Source: Paenibacillus_F chitinolyticus_A
Lineage (GTDB): Bacteria > Bacillota > Bacilli > Paenibacillales > NBRC-103111
Length of the DNA stretch: 64,000 nucleotides
Reading direction: 5' to 3'
Assembly (NCBI RefSeq): GCF_045038035.1
Contig: NZ_CP173427.1
Coordinates: forward strand, 3,224,001 to 3,288,000
Shown piece after piece: positions 1 to 8,163 of this stretch. The notes below the pieces were generated by a model. It searched no databases, had not been told where the DNA came from, and was given only the letters and a program-made list of their open reading frames with translations. Within the stretch, counting starts at the first letter, position 1, and each line of letters begins with the position of its first letter. Both the position numbers and the translations under genes were made by a program.

Positions 1-47
1 AAGGTAAGAAGGACCAGCATATAGCGGCCGAACGATTGTTTAGGCAT
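1..47 (-). CDS. feuC: Iron-siderophore ABC permease, N-terminus only (FeuC position)
   Basis: Only the first 15 codons are inside the window (protein begins MPKQSFGRYM). The ATG overlaps the last codons of the upstream permease by 8 bases, the usual coupling of paired FecCD-type permeases. By position it should be the second membrane subunit of the Fe-siderophore importer. The fragment is too short to identify by sequence, so the name is inferred from context. Confidence 0.6.
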   Translation of the reverse strand, partial: MPKQSFGRYMLVLLT

Positions 48-1047
48 GCTTTTCCCCGCCTCTCGTCCTCGCCAGATACAGGAAAAACGGCACGCCGATA
101 ATAGCGGTCACGACACCGATCGGCATTTCGTACGGATAATTCAGGAAGCGGCTGAGAACGTCCGCCAAAGCCAGGAAAATACCGCCCAACACACCCGCGC
201 ACGGAATCACCCATTTGTAGTCGATTCCGATCAGGAAGCGGGTAATATGGGGAATAATCAGCCCCACAAATCCGATTTTGCCGGCCAGAGCTACCGAGAT
301 CCCCGTCAGAATAACGACCGCGCCCATCGCGACGATCTTGACCAGCAGCGTTCTCTGCCCCAGGTTAATTGCGACTTCTTCTCCCAGCGAGAGAATCGTG
401 ATCGATTTCGCGATCCGGAAGGCCGCGATAAGACCGATAACCGCAAAAGGAATGCAGAGCAGAATCAGCTTCGGCTCCAGTTGATGAAGTCGCGCGTTGT
501 ACCAGAAGCTTATGTTCTGCGATTTCTGAAAATACATGGAAAGAGCCGCCGAAACGCTGCTGAGAAACGTGCCGATAACTGTGCCGACGATGGCCATCCG
601 CACAGGCGTCAGTCCGTTGGGGAGCAGCGAGGCGAGCCCGAATACAATGCCGACCCCGAGCGCGGAGCCGATCAAGGAATAGAAAATCATATCCAATGAA
701 GACGAATTGGGCAGAAATATCATGCAAAGCGTAATGACAAACGCCGAGCCGTCGGTCACCCCCATGATGGAAGGGGATGCAAGGTAATTCCTTGTCATCC
801 CCTGCATGAGCGCGCCCGATATGGCAAGGAACGCTCCGATTAGAAGCGCCCCCACTACTCTCGGCAAACGGGAGGTCCGGATGATCTGATGATCGACATT
901 ACCCGGATCGAAACGGAACAGGGCGTCCATGACCGTTTGCAGATGAATTTGTTTGGCCCCGTACAGAATGGACAGCACCATGATGAACACGATGATCACC
1001 GGCGAAGCCCATAAGATCCATTGAGGTTTTGCCAGACTTCTTTTCAT
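40..1047 (-). CDS. feuB: Iron-siderophore ABC transporter permease FeuB
   Basis: 335 aa, strongly hydrophobic, FecCD family with about nine to ten membrane spans. It forms half of the inner-membrane channel that imports Fe3+-catecholate siderophores. The segments SRLPRVVGALLIGA, GALMQGMTRNYLASPSIMG and GKIGFVGLIIPHITRF are family hallmarks and closely match what I recall of B. subtilis FeuB, including the ILYGAK and SFWYNARLHQ stretches. It lies 27 bases after feuA and overlaps the next permease, so it is translated from the same Fur-controlled message. The substrate is probably a bacillibactin-type trilactone siderophore, inferred from the esterase and Btr-like regulator next door. Confidence 0.93.
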   Translation of the reverse strand: MKRSLAKPQWILWASPVIIVFIMVLSILYGAKQIHLQTVMDALFRFDPGNVDHQIIRTSRLPRVVGALLIGAFLAISGALMQGMTRNYLASPSIMGVTDGSAFVITLCMIFLPNSSSLDMIFYSLIGSALGVGIVFGLASLLPNGLTPVRMAIVGTVIGTFLSSVSAALSMYFQKSQNISFWYNARLHQLEPKLILLCIPFAVIGLIAAFRIAKSITILSLGEEVAINLGQRTLLVKIVAMGAVVILTGISVALAGKIGFVGLIIPHITRFLIGIDYKWVIPCAGVLGGIFLALADVLSRFLNYPYEMPIGVVTAIIGVPFFLYLARTRGGEKHA

Positions 1048-1074
1048 ATCGGATTACTCGTTTCGGTTTAAAAT

Positions 1075-2055
1075 TTAGTTGGTCAGCTTCGGAAGAGCGG
1101 CCTCAAGGAACTTGAACTTGCTGTAGGAAGTTCCCCCCTGCGCCAGCGGATCTACGACGTTGATAAACACTTTTTGGTTTTTCACGGCCGTCATACTCTG
1201 CCAGATCGGATTCTTCTGAAGGTCTTCCATCACTTTCGGCTGCTCTTTGTTCTCGTCTTCGGAGAACTGGACGAAGATGTAGTCCGGGTTAATTTCGGAC
1301 AGTTTCTCCATCGAAATCAGTTGCTGCGCCTTGGCCTGCTTCACTTCTTCGGGCGCGGTAAGACCCAGATCGCCGTACAGGGACGAATTGAAGAACACGC
1401 CTTCCGGATAAATGGCGATGCTGCCCGCGCGGAGACGTATCGCCAGCACTTTTTTGTCTTTCAGCGACGTGCCGAGTTTCTCTTTCGCGGCGGCGGCTTC
1501 TTTTTTATATTTCTCGATCACTTCTTTAGCCTTGTCCTGATGACCGGTCAGTTCTGCCAGCACGTTCAGATTGGCTTCCCAATCGGTCGAAACGTGGGAG
1601 ATCGGAAGCGTGACTTTAACCTTGTTCATCTTTTCCATCATTTCCGGCGGGAATTTGGTGGAACCGAGAATGACATCCGGTTTCAGTTTCAGAATCGTTT
1701 CCAGATTCGGCTGCGTTTTCTCGCCCACGGATTCCGCCTTGTCCGTAATGCTTTTGAACAGCTCGGGAAACTTGCCGCCGACTGAATTTGCGCCTACCGG
1801 TTTCACGCCGAGCACGAGTGCGTCTTCCATCGATTCGAAGGAACCGGCCACTACAATGCGTTCCGCTTTGGACGGTACGGTATATTCCTTACCGAGGTAA
1901 GTGATTTTACGCGTTTCGTTCGTGCCCGCCGCCGTCGGGGCCGGGCTTGTCGCCGCATCGGCGCCGCCTGTCTTTGCCGCCTCTTTTTGCGCTCCGCATG
2001 CGGAAGATAATAGTGTTACGGCAACGAGACCGGCTGCCACCCATGTTTTTTTCAT
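1075..2055 (-). CDS. feuA: Iron-siderophore binding lipoprotein FeuA
   Basis: 326 aa solute-binding protein of the Fe-siderophore class, anchored to the outer face of the membrane. The N-terminal signal ends in a lipobox LSSAC with Cys20. A low-complexity Ala/Thr/Pro linker follows, then the two-lobed periplasmic-binding fold. The stretches SMEDALVLGVKPVG, GEKTQPNLETILKLKPDVILGSTKFP and FFNSSLYGDLGLTAPEEVK closely resemble B. subtilis FeuA. It delivers Fe-siderophore to the FeuBC permeases. It starts 6 bases after the esterase gene, so the two are one transcript. No ATPase is visible in the window; Feu systems borrow a separate ATPase (YusV in B. subtilis). Confidence 0.93.
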   Translation of the reverse strand: MKKTWVAAGLVAVTLLSSACGAQKEAAKTGGADAATSPAPTAAGTNETRKITYLGKEYTVPSKAERIVVAGSFESMEDALVLGVKPVGANSVGGKFPELFKSITDKAESVGEKTQPNLETILKLKPDVILGSTKFPPEMMEKMNKVKVTLPISHVSTDWEANLNVLAELTGHQDKAKEVIEKYKKEAAAAKEKLGTSLKDKKVLAIRLRAGSIAIYPEGVFFNSSLYGDLGLTAPEEVKQAKAQQLISMEKLSEINPDYIFVQFSEDENKEQPKVMEDLQKNPIWQSMTAVKNQKVFINVVDPLAQGGTSYSKFKFLEAALPKLTN

Positions 2056-2061
2056 TTTTCT

Positions 2062-2862
2062 CTAACCCCTCTCCGTATCCGGAAAAAATGTGTTTGTATC
2101 CATACCGAAAATCCACTTCAATGCTTCGGGAAACTGTTCCACGAATACGGGAACTTGATGCTGCCCCCCTTCGCCGATAACGAGACGCAGCTTGGCGCCG
2201 TTAAAACCGGAGTCCGCAAGCAGCGTGTAAGCCTGCCGGGTTCTGGCCAACATGGCACTCTGAATCGTCTTCTTGCCGGCGCCTTCCTGATCTCCCACAT
2301 ACATGTAAAACCTCTGTCCCTCGTCGGCAAGCTTATGCCCCCGCATATACTCGATGATGCCTTCATACCAGAAGGACCCCGAGATGCTGCCGATTCTCCC
2401 GAAAACCGAAGGATGCTCGAACGCCGCAAACAACGAGATCAGACCGCCGAGCGAAGCGCCGATCATCCCCGTATCGGCAGGTCCCGCCAACGTCTCGTAG
2501 CGTCCGTCTATATAAGGCTTGAGCTCATGAACGACGAGATCCAGGTATTTTTTGCCGGAGCCGCCGAAATCTTGTACGGATTCCACCAGCGCCTTCGCCG
2601 GCCAAGGCGTATATTCATCCAGCCGATCATCCGGCTCCAGACCGACGAGAATCAGTTCCCGCAGCTTCTTCTCCCGGAAAAGCTCTTCCATGCGGGCAAC
2701 CGCCTGGTTGGTGACCGTATCCATATAATCGGACGGATCGTTTACATAGACGACCGGGTAACGCTTGTCTGCCAAGCCGTAGGACGGCGGCGTATAAACG
2801 GTCAGCGTCCTGCCTTGAAAGACTTGCTGCTCCAGACTTCCTCTTTCTCTACTGCTTTCCAT
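2062..2862 (-). CDS. Alpha/beta-hydrolase, probable ferric-siderophore esterase
   Basis: 266 aa from the chosen ATG, which has a GGGGG ribosome site nine bases upstream. A longer reading to 2970 runs through the Fur boxes and is unlikely to be translated. It belongs to the esterase D/Fes-like family: PVVYVNDPSDY in the first strand, nucleophile elbow GASLGG (about residue 133), and a late GGQHQVPVFVEQ carrying the likely catalytic His. It is first in the feu operon, where B. subtilis carries ybbA, so it probably hydrolyses the siderophore trilactone after import to release iron. No signal peptide is seen, in keeping with a cytoplasmic role. The exact siderophore is not shown by the sequence. 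Confidence 0.85.
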   Translation of the reverse strand: MESSRERGSLEQQVFQGRTLTVYTPPSYGLADKRYPVVYVNDPSDYMDTVTNQAVARMEELFREKKLRELILVGLEPDDRLDEYTPWPAKALVESVQDFGGSGKKYLDLVVHELKPYIDGRYETLAGPADTGMIGASLGGLISLFAAFEHPSVFGRIGSISGSFWYEGIIEYMRGHKLADEGQRFYMYVGDQEGAGKKTIQSAMLARTRQAYTLLADSGFNGAKLRLVIGEGGQHQVPVFVEQFPEALKWIFGMDTNTFFPDTERG

Positions 2863-2893
2863 GCCATTCCCCCGACGCTCTCTTTGTAAAAAC

Positions 2894-2969
2894 TGAGAAT
2901 CATTATCACTTAATAACAAAAAAAAGAGGGAGGTTCTTTTTTGAATATTTGTATTGATAACAATTCTCA
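2894..2969 (-). promoter_or_regulatory. Two Fur boxes ahead of the esterase-feuABC operon
   Basis: On the minus strand 2908-2894 reads TGATAATGATTCTCA, one mismatch to the Bacillus 7-1-7 Fur box TGATAATNATTATCA. On the plus strand 2955-2969 reads TGATAACAATTCTCA, two mismatches. They lie 32 to 107 bases upstream of the esterase start. Iron repression by Fur is therefore strongly implied; activation by the adjacent Btr-like protein is inferred from family precedent. Confidence 0.85.
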
Positions 2970-3031
2970 ATTGAAATTATAACCCACGTTTCTTTACCGG
3001 GACATGGACAATACACGGAATTAAAACTGGA

Positions 3032-4666
3032 CTATTTCCGCAAAAAGAGCTTTTCCACTTCACCCAGAATACGCTCGTGCCCGGAAGCCGAGTATTCCCG
3101 CCAAGGATCGGAGGGGATTTCGTAAACCCGGTTCTGCCTCACCGCGTGCAGATCCCGCCAAAGAGCCGTCGCCTGCAGATCTTGCCATCGCCGGAGCGTC
3201 TCCGTTTCCTGGCAGACGTTGACGAGGATATGGTCCGCGTCCAGCTCCGCCAGCTGCTCCGGGAGAATCGGCACATTGATTTGGTCCCGGGTATAGTTAA
3301 AGGCCGGCTTCATACCCAGCTCATGAAAAAACACGTCTCCCATGCTCCGGGTTCCGCATATCCGGATCTCCTGTTTATGTAAGCTGATCAGCAAAAATGT
3401 GTCTTCTCCCGTCCGTTTGCGCAGTCTGCCGCGGAGCGACTCCACGCGGCGGTCGTATTTACCGAGCCACGTTTCAGCTTCGGTCGTCCGGTCCAGATAA
3501 GCGGCGATAAGCAGCAGCTGCTCCCGCCAATCCGCCCGGCGATCGGGAATATACAGCACTTTTCCCGCCTGCTCGAGGCGCTCTTTTTCTCCCGGATTGA
3601 GGGTATCCATCGAAAGGATAAGGTCCGGCTTCGTTTCCCGAAGCTTCTCGATGTTGTACTCCCAGTCTTCGCTGTACCGGTAGGCGCTGAGATGAACGGG
3701 AATATCGGAACGGTAATTCTCGTAATAGTGGCCGGTCCATTTGGGATGAAGGGGCGCCGCATACGGGAGATGATGAATGGCCAACAATTGGCCGATCAGA
3801 TGCGAATGATGGACCGCGATTTTTTTCCGCCGGTTCTTCATATAAACCGTGGGCGAGACGCCCACTTCCTGCTTGAACTTCCGGCTGAAGTAAAATTCAT
3901 CCTGATAGCCCACTACGTGAGCGATGTCCTTGAGGCGGGATTGAGATAACGCCATCAACTGCTTGGCGCGGTTAACCCTCTGCTCGGTCAAGTAGTCGGT
4001 TACGCTGAGGCCGTACGTTTTTTTAAACAAATCCCCGTAGTATTTCGGAGATACTTCGGCCATTCGCGCGAGCTCGTCAATCGTGATATTGGTCTGGTAG
4101 TGATTTTCGATATAGTGCCGGGTGCGTTCCAAAGCGCTTCGGGCATCCAGGGGAGATTCGTCCCGCATATGGGCGGAAATCGAATGGATCAATTCAAGAA
4201 AAGCCGCCTGGGCTCTCAGCCGGTCGAAAGGATCGGCACTGTGCCAGTAGGTAGAAAGCGCCTCGCTCAGCACGGAAAAATGCGAATGAGAATGAACGGG
4301 CAGCACCTGCGGCTCGTTCCACGTTCCCTTCCGGCATCCTTCACCCGTCCCGTCCTCATAAAAAAGGTCGAATCCGACCCATGTCAGCTCCAGGCCGCCT
4401 GCCTCCGTCTTCATTCCGATTACTTCGCCGGGCAAGCAGACATGTATGTTCTCCGCTCCCAGGCGGCTAAAACTGCCCTCCCGCTTCAAAGCTCCTTCGC
4501 CGGCCGTAACGACGATCATTACATGCTGATCGATGAGCCGGTAATCCATTTCCCAGCCGTCCCCGGCCTTGATGGCTTCAACTTGACGTACTTTATAGGA
4601 AGCGTCCGTAATGGCTGCCGATAAACCCGGACGTATTTTTTCGTTGTCGGTTACAGAGTCACTCAA
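3032..4666 (-). CDS. btr: AraC-type regulator fused to an iron-siderophore binding domain (Btr-like)
   Basis: 544 aa starting at TTG, preceded by GGGAGG at an 8-base spacing; no ATG fits. Order: N-terminal cupin-like sensor region (about 20-120), AraC double helix-turn-helix (about 180-285, with ITIDELARMAEVSPKYYGDLFKK and DIAHVVGYQDEFYFSRKFK), then a cytoplasmic copy of the Fe-siderophore binding fold (about 290-544). This is the architecture of B. subtilis Btr (YbbB), which binds ferric bacillibactin and activates feuABC. It sits directly upstream of the feu operon in the same direction and has its own Fur box. The expected role is substrate-specific induction of siderophore import. Confidence 0.9.
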   Translation of the reverse strand: MSDSVTDNEKIRPGLSAAITDASYKVRQVEAIKAGDGWEMDYRLIDQHVMIVVTAGEGALKREGSFSRLGAENIHVCLPGEVIGMKTEAGGLELTWVGFDLFYEDGTGEGCRKGTWNEPQVLPVHSHSHFSVLSEALSTYWHSADPFDRLRAQAAFLELIHSISAHMRDESPLDARSALERTRHYIENHYQTNITIDELARMAEVSPKYYGDLFKKTYGLSVTDYLTEQRVNRAKQLMALSQSRLKDIAHVVGYQDEFYFSRKFKQEVGVSPTVYMKNRRKKIAVHHSHLIGQLLAIHHLPYAAPLHPKWTGHYYENYRSDIPVHLSAYRYSEDWEYNIEKLRETKPDLILSMDTLNPGEKERLEQAGKVLYIPDRRADWREQLLLIAAYLDRTTEAETWLGKYDRRVESLRGRLRKRTGEDTFLLISLHKQEIRICGTRSMGDVFFHELGMKPAFNYTRDQINVPILPEQLAELDADHILVNVCQETETLRRWQDLQATALWRDLHAVRQNRVYEIPSDPWREYSASGHERILGEVEKLFLRK

Positions 4667-4744
4667 CCGTTTTTCCTCCCATTCTGTTGGAATATCGTTC
4701 TGTTCCCGTGTCTGGCGGGTTTAATATACCGAGATGTATGTTTG

Positions 4745-4759
4745 TGATAATGATTCTCA
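4745..4759 (+). promoter_or_regulatory. Fur box upstream of the Btr-like regulator
   Basis: TGATAATGATTCTCA, one mismatch to the 7-1-7 consensus, 79 bases upstream of the TTG start of the AraC-type gene. The same core sequence occurs at 2908-2894 on the other strand, so regulator and transport operon share iron control. Confidence 0.85.
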
Positions 4760-4841
4760 ATATCATTGAATTATAGCAGATGTTTCGTTCTTTGAGAACG
4801 GGGTTTCTTTGCGACAGAACATAACGATATCCCAATGAAAA

Positions 4842-4867
4842 AAGACCGCACATGGCTGTGCGGTCTT
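4842..4867 (-). terminator. Rho-independent terminator, minus strand
   Basis: A perfect 11-bp stem (AAGACCGCACA against TGTGCGGTCTT) around a 4-base loop. On the minus strand it is followed by a run of six T. No intact gene precedes it on that strand within 340 bases, so it may be a relic of a lost gene. Confidence 0.7.
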
Positions 4868-5210
4868 CCATTGTTCCGGCGGTAGCGACCGGTATGAGGC
4901 TTTAACAACCTTGCGAAGCTTCCCGTGTTCGGTCCCCTCGCAAGATGTTTTCCAAAGCGGAGGCATAGGCTAAGGCTGGCGATATTTCTTTCCATAAAGC
5001 CCGTAATATCAGGGAATCGAGTCTGGTACTTATTTTCCTAAAACAAGTAGTCCTGTTTACTTAGGTACTAGCCGCCCTAGATTGACCACTAACCCTTAAC
5101 GTGGGCGGGCGGTAACCTATAGGACTGATTGACTGTTGTTCTAGTGGTACGTTGCACTTCTTTACAACCTTCCCACGGCATTAAAGTTCAATAATTTATA
5201 GACGATATAA
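4868..5210. other. Intergenic stretch without a convincing gene
   Basis: About 340 bases. Open frames of up to 74 codons exist on the minus strand but lack ribosome sites and recognisable folds. Base composition shifts here from GC-rich to AT-rich, marking the left edge of the accessory block. Confidence 0.5.
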
Positions 5211-6404
5211 TTAATTTTTTTCTTTCGTATAATAAATCATCGCGATGATCGGAAAAGCTATTCCAATCCACAACGCTGCATTCCAGCCACCTAAGGCATA
5301 TGCCCACCCACCTAAGGCTGACCCTATAGCACCGCCAAGAAAAAAAATGGCCATGTATAATCCATTTAATCGGCTGCGAAACTCTGCCCCTAATGAAAAG
5401 ATGACACGCTGTCCAAGAACCAGATTAGCAGAAACCCCCATGTCTAAAAGGATCGCTGCAACGACTAGGGTTGCAACTGCAGCTGTCGAACCGCCTTGAA
5501 TCATCAGGGGAAGCAATATAGAAATGATAACAATAGCTAGCGCTAATCCTGTGGCAGGTCGAATCCAACCTTTATCCGCAAGACGTCCTGCCACGGGTGC
5601 GGCAACCGCCCCAGATACCCCGACTAGAGCGAACAATGCAATCTCTTTTTGAGAAAAATGAAAAGTGGGGCTACTCAATAACAAAGGAACAGTTGTCCAG
5701 AACAAACTAAATGTCCCAAATATACAAGCGTGATAGATCGCTCGACGGCGCAGGATCGGAGTCGTTCGGAGTAAATGCCACATGGAGCTCATAAGGATCG
5801 GGTATTGTACATTTACCAACGGCTTCCTTGCAGGCAGCGCCTTTGCTAATAAGAGTGCCAGAACAAAGATCGTCGCGGCAGACAAGAAAAATACAGCGTG
5901 CCAGTTCAGGAGATCTGCCATAAAACTTGATACAGGCCGTGCAAGCATGATACCGAGTAACAGACCGCTCATGACATTACCAACTGCACGTCCGCGCAAG
6001 GCATCAGGCGATAGATGAGCTGCATAAGGTACCAACACTTGAGCTGCGACTGATCCTATCCCAATAAACAGTGAAGCTATGAGGAATAACGCTGCATTTT
6101 TCACTACTGCCGCAATCGTCAAAGCAACTGCCGTGAAGAGCAATGATGCTACTACTAGCCGTCGGTTTTCAAGAATGTCTCCCAATGGTACGATAAATAA
6201 TAAGCCGATACAGTAACCAATCTGGGTAAGTGTGACGACAAGCCCTGCAGTCTCTGCAGATAACCCGATTGCTGAACTGATTGATCCCACCAAGGGCTGT
6301 GCATAATAGAGATTAGCGGCGATTACACCGCACGAAATTGCCAGAAGGAGGGTGATCCAAGACGAAACAGGTTTCTCAACTTTTTGGTCTGCGCTTAAAC
6401 TCAT
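5211..6404 (-). CDS. MFS drug/metabolite efflux transporter (DHA1 type)
   Basis: 397 aa with twelve predicted membrane spans. The N-terminus reads ANLYYAQPLVGSI, and the loop 2-3 motif is PLGDILENRRLV, the G-D-x(3)-R-R form of the MFS signature. It probably exports a small hydrophobic compound by proton antiport. It lies 75 bases downstream of a TetR regulator on the same strand, with an operator-like palindrome in the gap, so expression is likely de-repressed by its substrate. The DNA is AT-richer than the rest of the window, suggesting acquisition. The substrate cannot be told. Confidence 0.85.
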   Translation of the reverse strand: MSLSADQKVEKPVSSWITLLLAISCGVIAANLYYAQPLVGSISSAIGLSAETAGLVVTLTQIGYCIGLLFIVPLGDILENRRLVVASLLFTAVALTIAAVVKNAALFLIASLFIGIGSVAAQVLVPYAAHLSPDALRGRAVGNVMSGLLLGIMLARPVSSFMADLLNWHAVFFLSAATIFVLALLLAKALPARKPLVNVQYPILMSSMWHLLRTTPILRRRAIYHACIFGTFSLFWTTVPLLLSSPTFHFSQKEIALFALVGVSGAVAAPVAGRLADKGWIRPATGLALAIVIISILLPLMIQGGSTAAVATLVVAAILLDMGVSANLVLGQRVIFSLGAEFRSRLNGLYMAIFFLGGAIGSALGGWAYALGGWNAALWIGIAFPIIAMIYYTKEKN

Positions 6405-6444
6405 AGCAAGCTCCTTTACAATAGTTATGGAAGATGTGTTTTTT

Positions 6445-6458
6445 GGAACAATCGTTCC
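6445..6458. promoter_or_regulatory. Candidate TetR operator before the MFS gene
   Basis: GGAACAATCGTTCC is a near-perfect 14-bp palindrome, 41 bases before the transporter start. A related sequence with the same GGAAC half-site lies at 7097-7110 in the promoter of the TetR gene. Shared half-sites at both positions support an operator. Confidence 0.5.
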
Positions 6459-6479
6459 GATAAGATCAAAAAAAATATG

Positions 6480-7055
6480 CTACAGCATCTCAATCACAGT
6501 ATTAATCATGTCATGAACGACTTTCTTGTCACTTTTTACTTTGGAAATTAGATTTATACTATGATTGAGGTTAAGCAGTAAATGCGATAGCACTTTTATA
6601 TCTTTTTTTGGGTCGATTTCTCCTGTCTGCTGTCCTTTACGTAAAAGTTCATAAAAAGACTGTTCCAATCCCTCAAATCGCTCACGTATCAATTTACGTA
6701 GTTCTTCATCTGGTGAATCCATATCAATGGTTGCATTTGTTATCAAGCATCCTTTTGGCAAATCCTCATTAAATGCGGAAGTAATGTGCTGATCAAAATA
6801 CTGCCGGATTCCAACTTTCGCAGACGGCGCATTTACCAAGAGATTTCTTTTATTTTGACCTATTTTTTTGTAATGGTGTATTGCCTCAACATAAAGCGTC
6901 TGTTTGTCCACAAATGTTTCGTACAAGCTTGATCTGCTTAATCCCATTGCTTTTAATAAATCTGGTATGCTTGTCGCTTCGTAACCTTTTTCCCAAAAAA
7001 CTAACATTGCCTCATGAAGTACGCGCTCCTTGTCAAACTCTTTTGTGCGTCCGAT
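6480..7055 (-). CDS. TetR-family repressor with an apparent ATC start
   Basis: 191 aa if begun at ATC 7055. The N-terminal DNA-binding part contains FWEKGYEATSIPDLLKAMGLSRSSLYETFVDK, a typical TetR helix-turn-helix. The C-terminal half is an all-helical ligand domain. The first in-frame ATG (7007) would cut off 16 residues of helix 1 (GRTKEFDKERVLHEA), which the family needs. A GGAGGG site sits seven bases before ATC-GGA-CGC, exactly where relatives have ATG-GGA-CGC. Either a rare ATC start is used or a point mutation has crippled the gene. It probably represses itself and the adjacent MFS gene. Confidence 0.8.
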   Translation of the reverse strand: MGRTKEFDKERVLHEAMLVFWEKGYEATSIPDLLKAMGLSRSSLYETFVDKQTLYVEAIHHYKKIGQNKRNLLVNAPSAKVGIRQYFDQHITSAFNEDLPKGCLITNATIDMDSPDEELRKLIRERFEGLEQSFYELLRKGQQTGEIDPKKDIKVLSHLLLNLNHSINLISKVKSDKKVVHDMINTVIEML

Positions 7056-7082
7056 GGTTACTCCCTCCTCTCTGTAGGAAAC

Positions 7083-7111
7083 AGTATAATATTTCGGGAA
7101 CGAATAGTCCA
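7083..7111 (-). promoter_or_regulatory. Promoter of the TetR gene with embedded operator
   Basis: The minus strand has TGGACT, a 17-base spacer, then TATACT. The spacer contains ATTCGTTCCCGAA, which shares the GTTCC/GGAAC half-site of the palindrome at 6445. Binding there would block RNA polymerase, which suggests autorepression. Confidence 0.5.
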
Positions 7112-7229
7112 GTATTTTCGTTATGATTCCAATCCAGTTCCATTTAACTGCTCGTTAGCGTAATGACCCTACGAGTCTAAATCTTTATGAAATGTCTAAA
7201 CCATCCTTTTCTCGGAAAACTACTGTCAT

Positions 7230-7417
7230 GCCTTAACTTCGGCTCAGAAGCAATTGCCTTTATGCTAGGCAATGGGTGGGGTACAACAAAGGACAGCTGT
7301 CAATAGCCGCCCCTAGCTGAACTTATGGTCATAAAAAGAAGCGGGACTTCTCCCGCTCCGTTGCTGAATACGCCAATACACCTCAACCATTAGTCTTTCC
7401 TGACCAACAGTGAGCAA
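7230..7417. repeat. Direct repeat, left copy (188 bp)
   Basis: Colinear with 12155-12342: both are 188 bases from GCCTTAAC to GTGAGCAA and most positions agree. Read on the minus strand, each copy carries the end of one reading frame (LTVGQERLMVEVYWRIQQRS here, one or two conservative changes in the other copy), a stop, then a hairpin GGGGCGGCTATTGA..AGC and further shared sequence. The two copies bracket a 4.7-kb segment of broken mobile DNA. They may be remnants of two copies of one gene or element. Confidence 0.8.
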
Positions 7418-7447
7418 CACTCCACATGGGCGGGTTTCGTAATTTAT

Positions 7448-7603
7448 TTATTTTGCCGTTTGATCGATAAAATCAACTTCATACTGCCGCTCACCGTTTT
7501 TTTTCACCAACTGGCGCCAAGTGCCAATCCGGACTCCATAACTGGATGCGATCTCCAGGTCTGCTGTTCTTAAATGCCTGGTTTTATGGGCCTTCGTAAT
7601 TTA
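7448..7603 (-). pseudogene. Unidentified gene remnant (C-terminal piece)
   Basis: About 50 codons read without a stop on the minus strand, from after a TAA at about 7604 to TAA at 7448. The piece contains LRTADLEIASSYGVRIGTWR, which looks like a small helix-turn-helix or accessory protein tail. There is no start codon or ribosome site. I cannot name the family. Confidence 0.35.
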
Positions 7604-7883
7604 GGTTTAAAGTTGGATTAATGGGTATTGAGAATAATATAAATCAATGAATTCTGACACAAATATGATACAAGCTAACCGTTCTACCCGATCGACTGTG
7701 ATTGGTCTTCATTATTCTTAATTCAGAATACCCATATTCATCATCAATACTTGTGTCTGATGAAAGCAAAGGTGAAGTATAGCTGTAATTCGCCGCATGC
7801 ACAGAATATTTTTCCCAGAAAGAATTGAAGTCCGCAATTTTGACGTAAGTCTGATTAACCCTGTCTTTTGTTCCTTCAGCTTT

Positions 7884-8092
7884 TCAATACCTTTGTAAAG
7901 ACTGTATTTGCTTCTCTGATTGCTTTCTTGCTTGTAAGGTCTTTACCTCTAGCCGCCCCATTATTTCTTTCTCATTGAGGGTATTAGCCATGTTACGAAT
8001 ATCATCAAGGATTACGCCTATGAGTACTTTTTCCTTACGCTGTTTTCGTAAATATTGTTGCTTTCAAACGTAAAGCTTGAGCATTCCTTGCC
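7884..8092 (-). pseudogene. Probable C-terminal coiled-coil remnant of a large serine recombinase
   Basis: Minus-strand frames, joined across at least one frameshift, read ECSSFTFESNNIYE, then GVILDDIRNMANTLNEKEIM, then RLEVKTLQARKQSEKQIQSL and a stop. Charged coiled-coil sequence after a Cys-containing region is what follows the recombinase domain in SpoIVCA-type integrases. The matching N-terminal catalytic piece lies at 9764-10015 on the same strand, with a DinB-like gene and an insertion sequence between. Recognition is by pattern only. Confidence 0.45.
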
Positions 8093-8163
8093 TTCTGGAA
8101 GAATATAGAATATAGTGGGAACATGAGTTCCTATTTAATCTTGAAAATCTGGAGGTTTCCGAT

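Noticed and set aside
2863..2970. 36-codon N-terminal extension of the esterase
   Set aside because: It runs through both Fur boxes and has no ribosome site; GGGGG precedes the internal ATG.
4763..4995. Minus-strand frames of 67-74 codons
   Set aside because: No ribosome sites, no recognisable fold, and a terminator lies inside them.
7230..7417. Reading the 188-bp repeats as recombinase att sites
   Set aside because: Serine-integrase att sites share only a few core bases. Repeats of 188 bp with coding content are better explained as duplicated gene ends.
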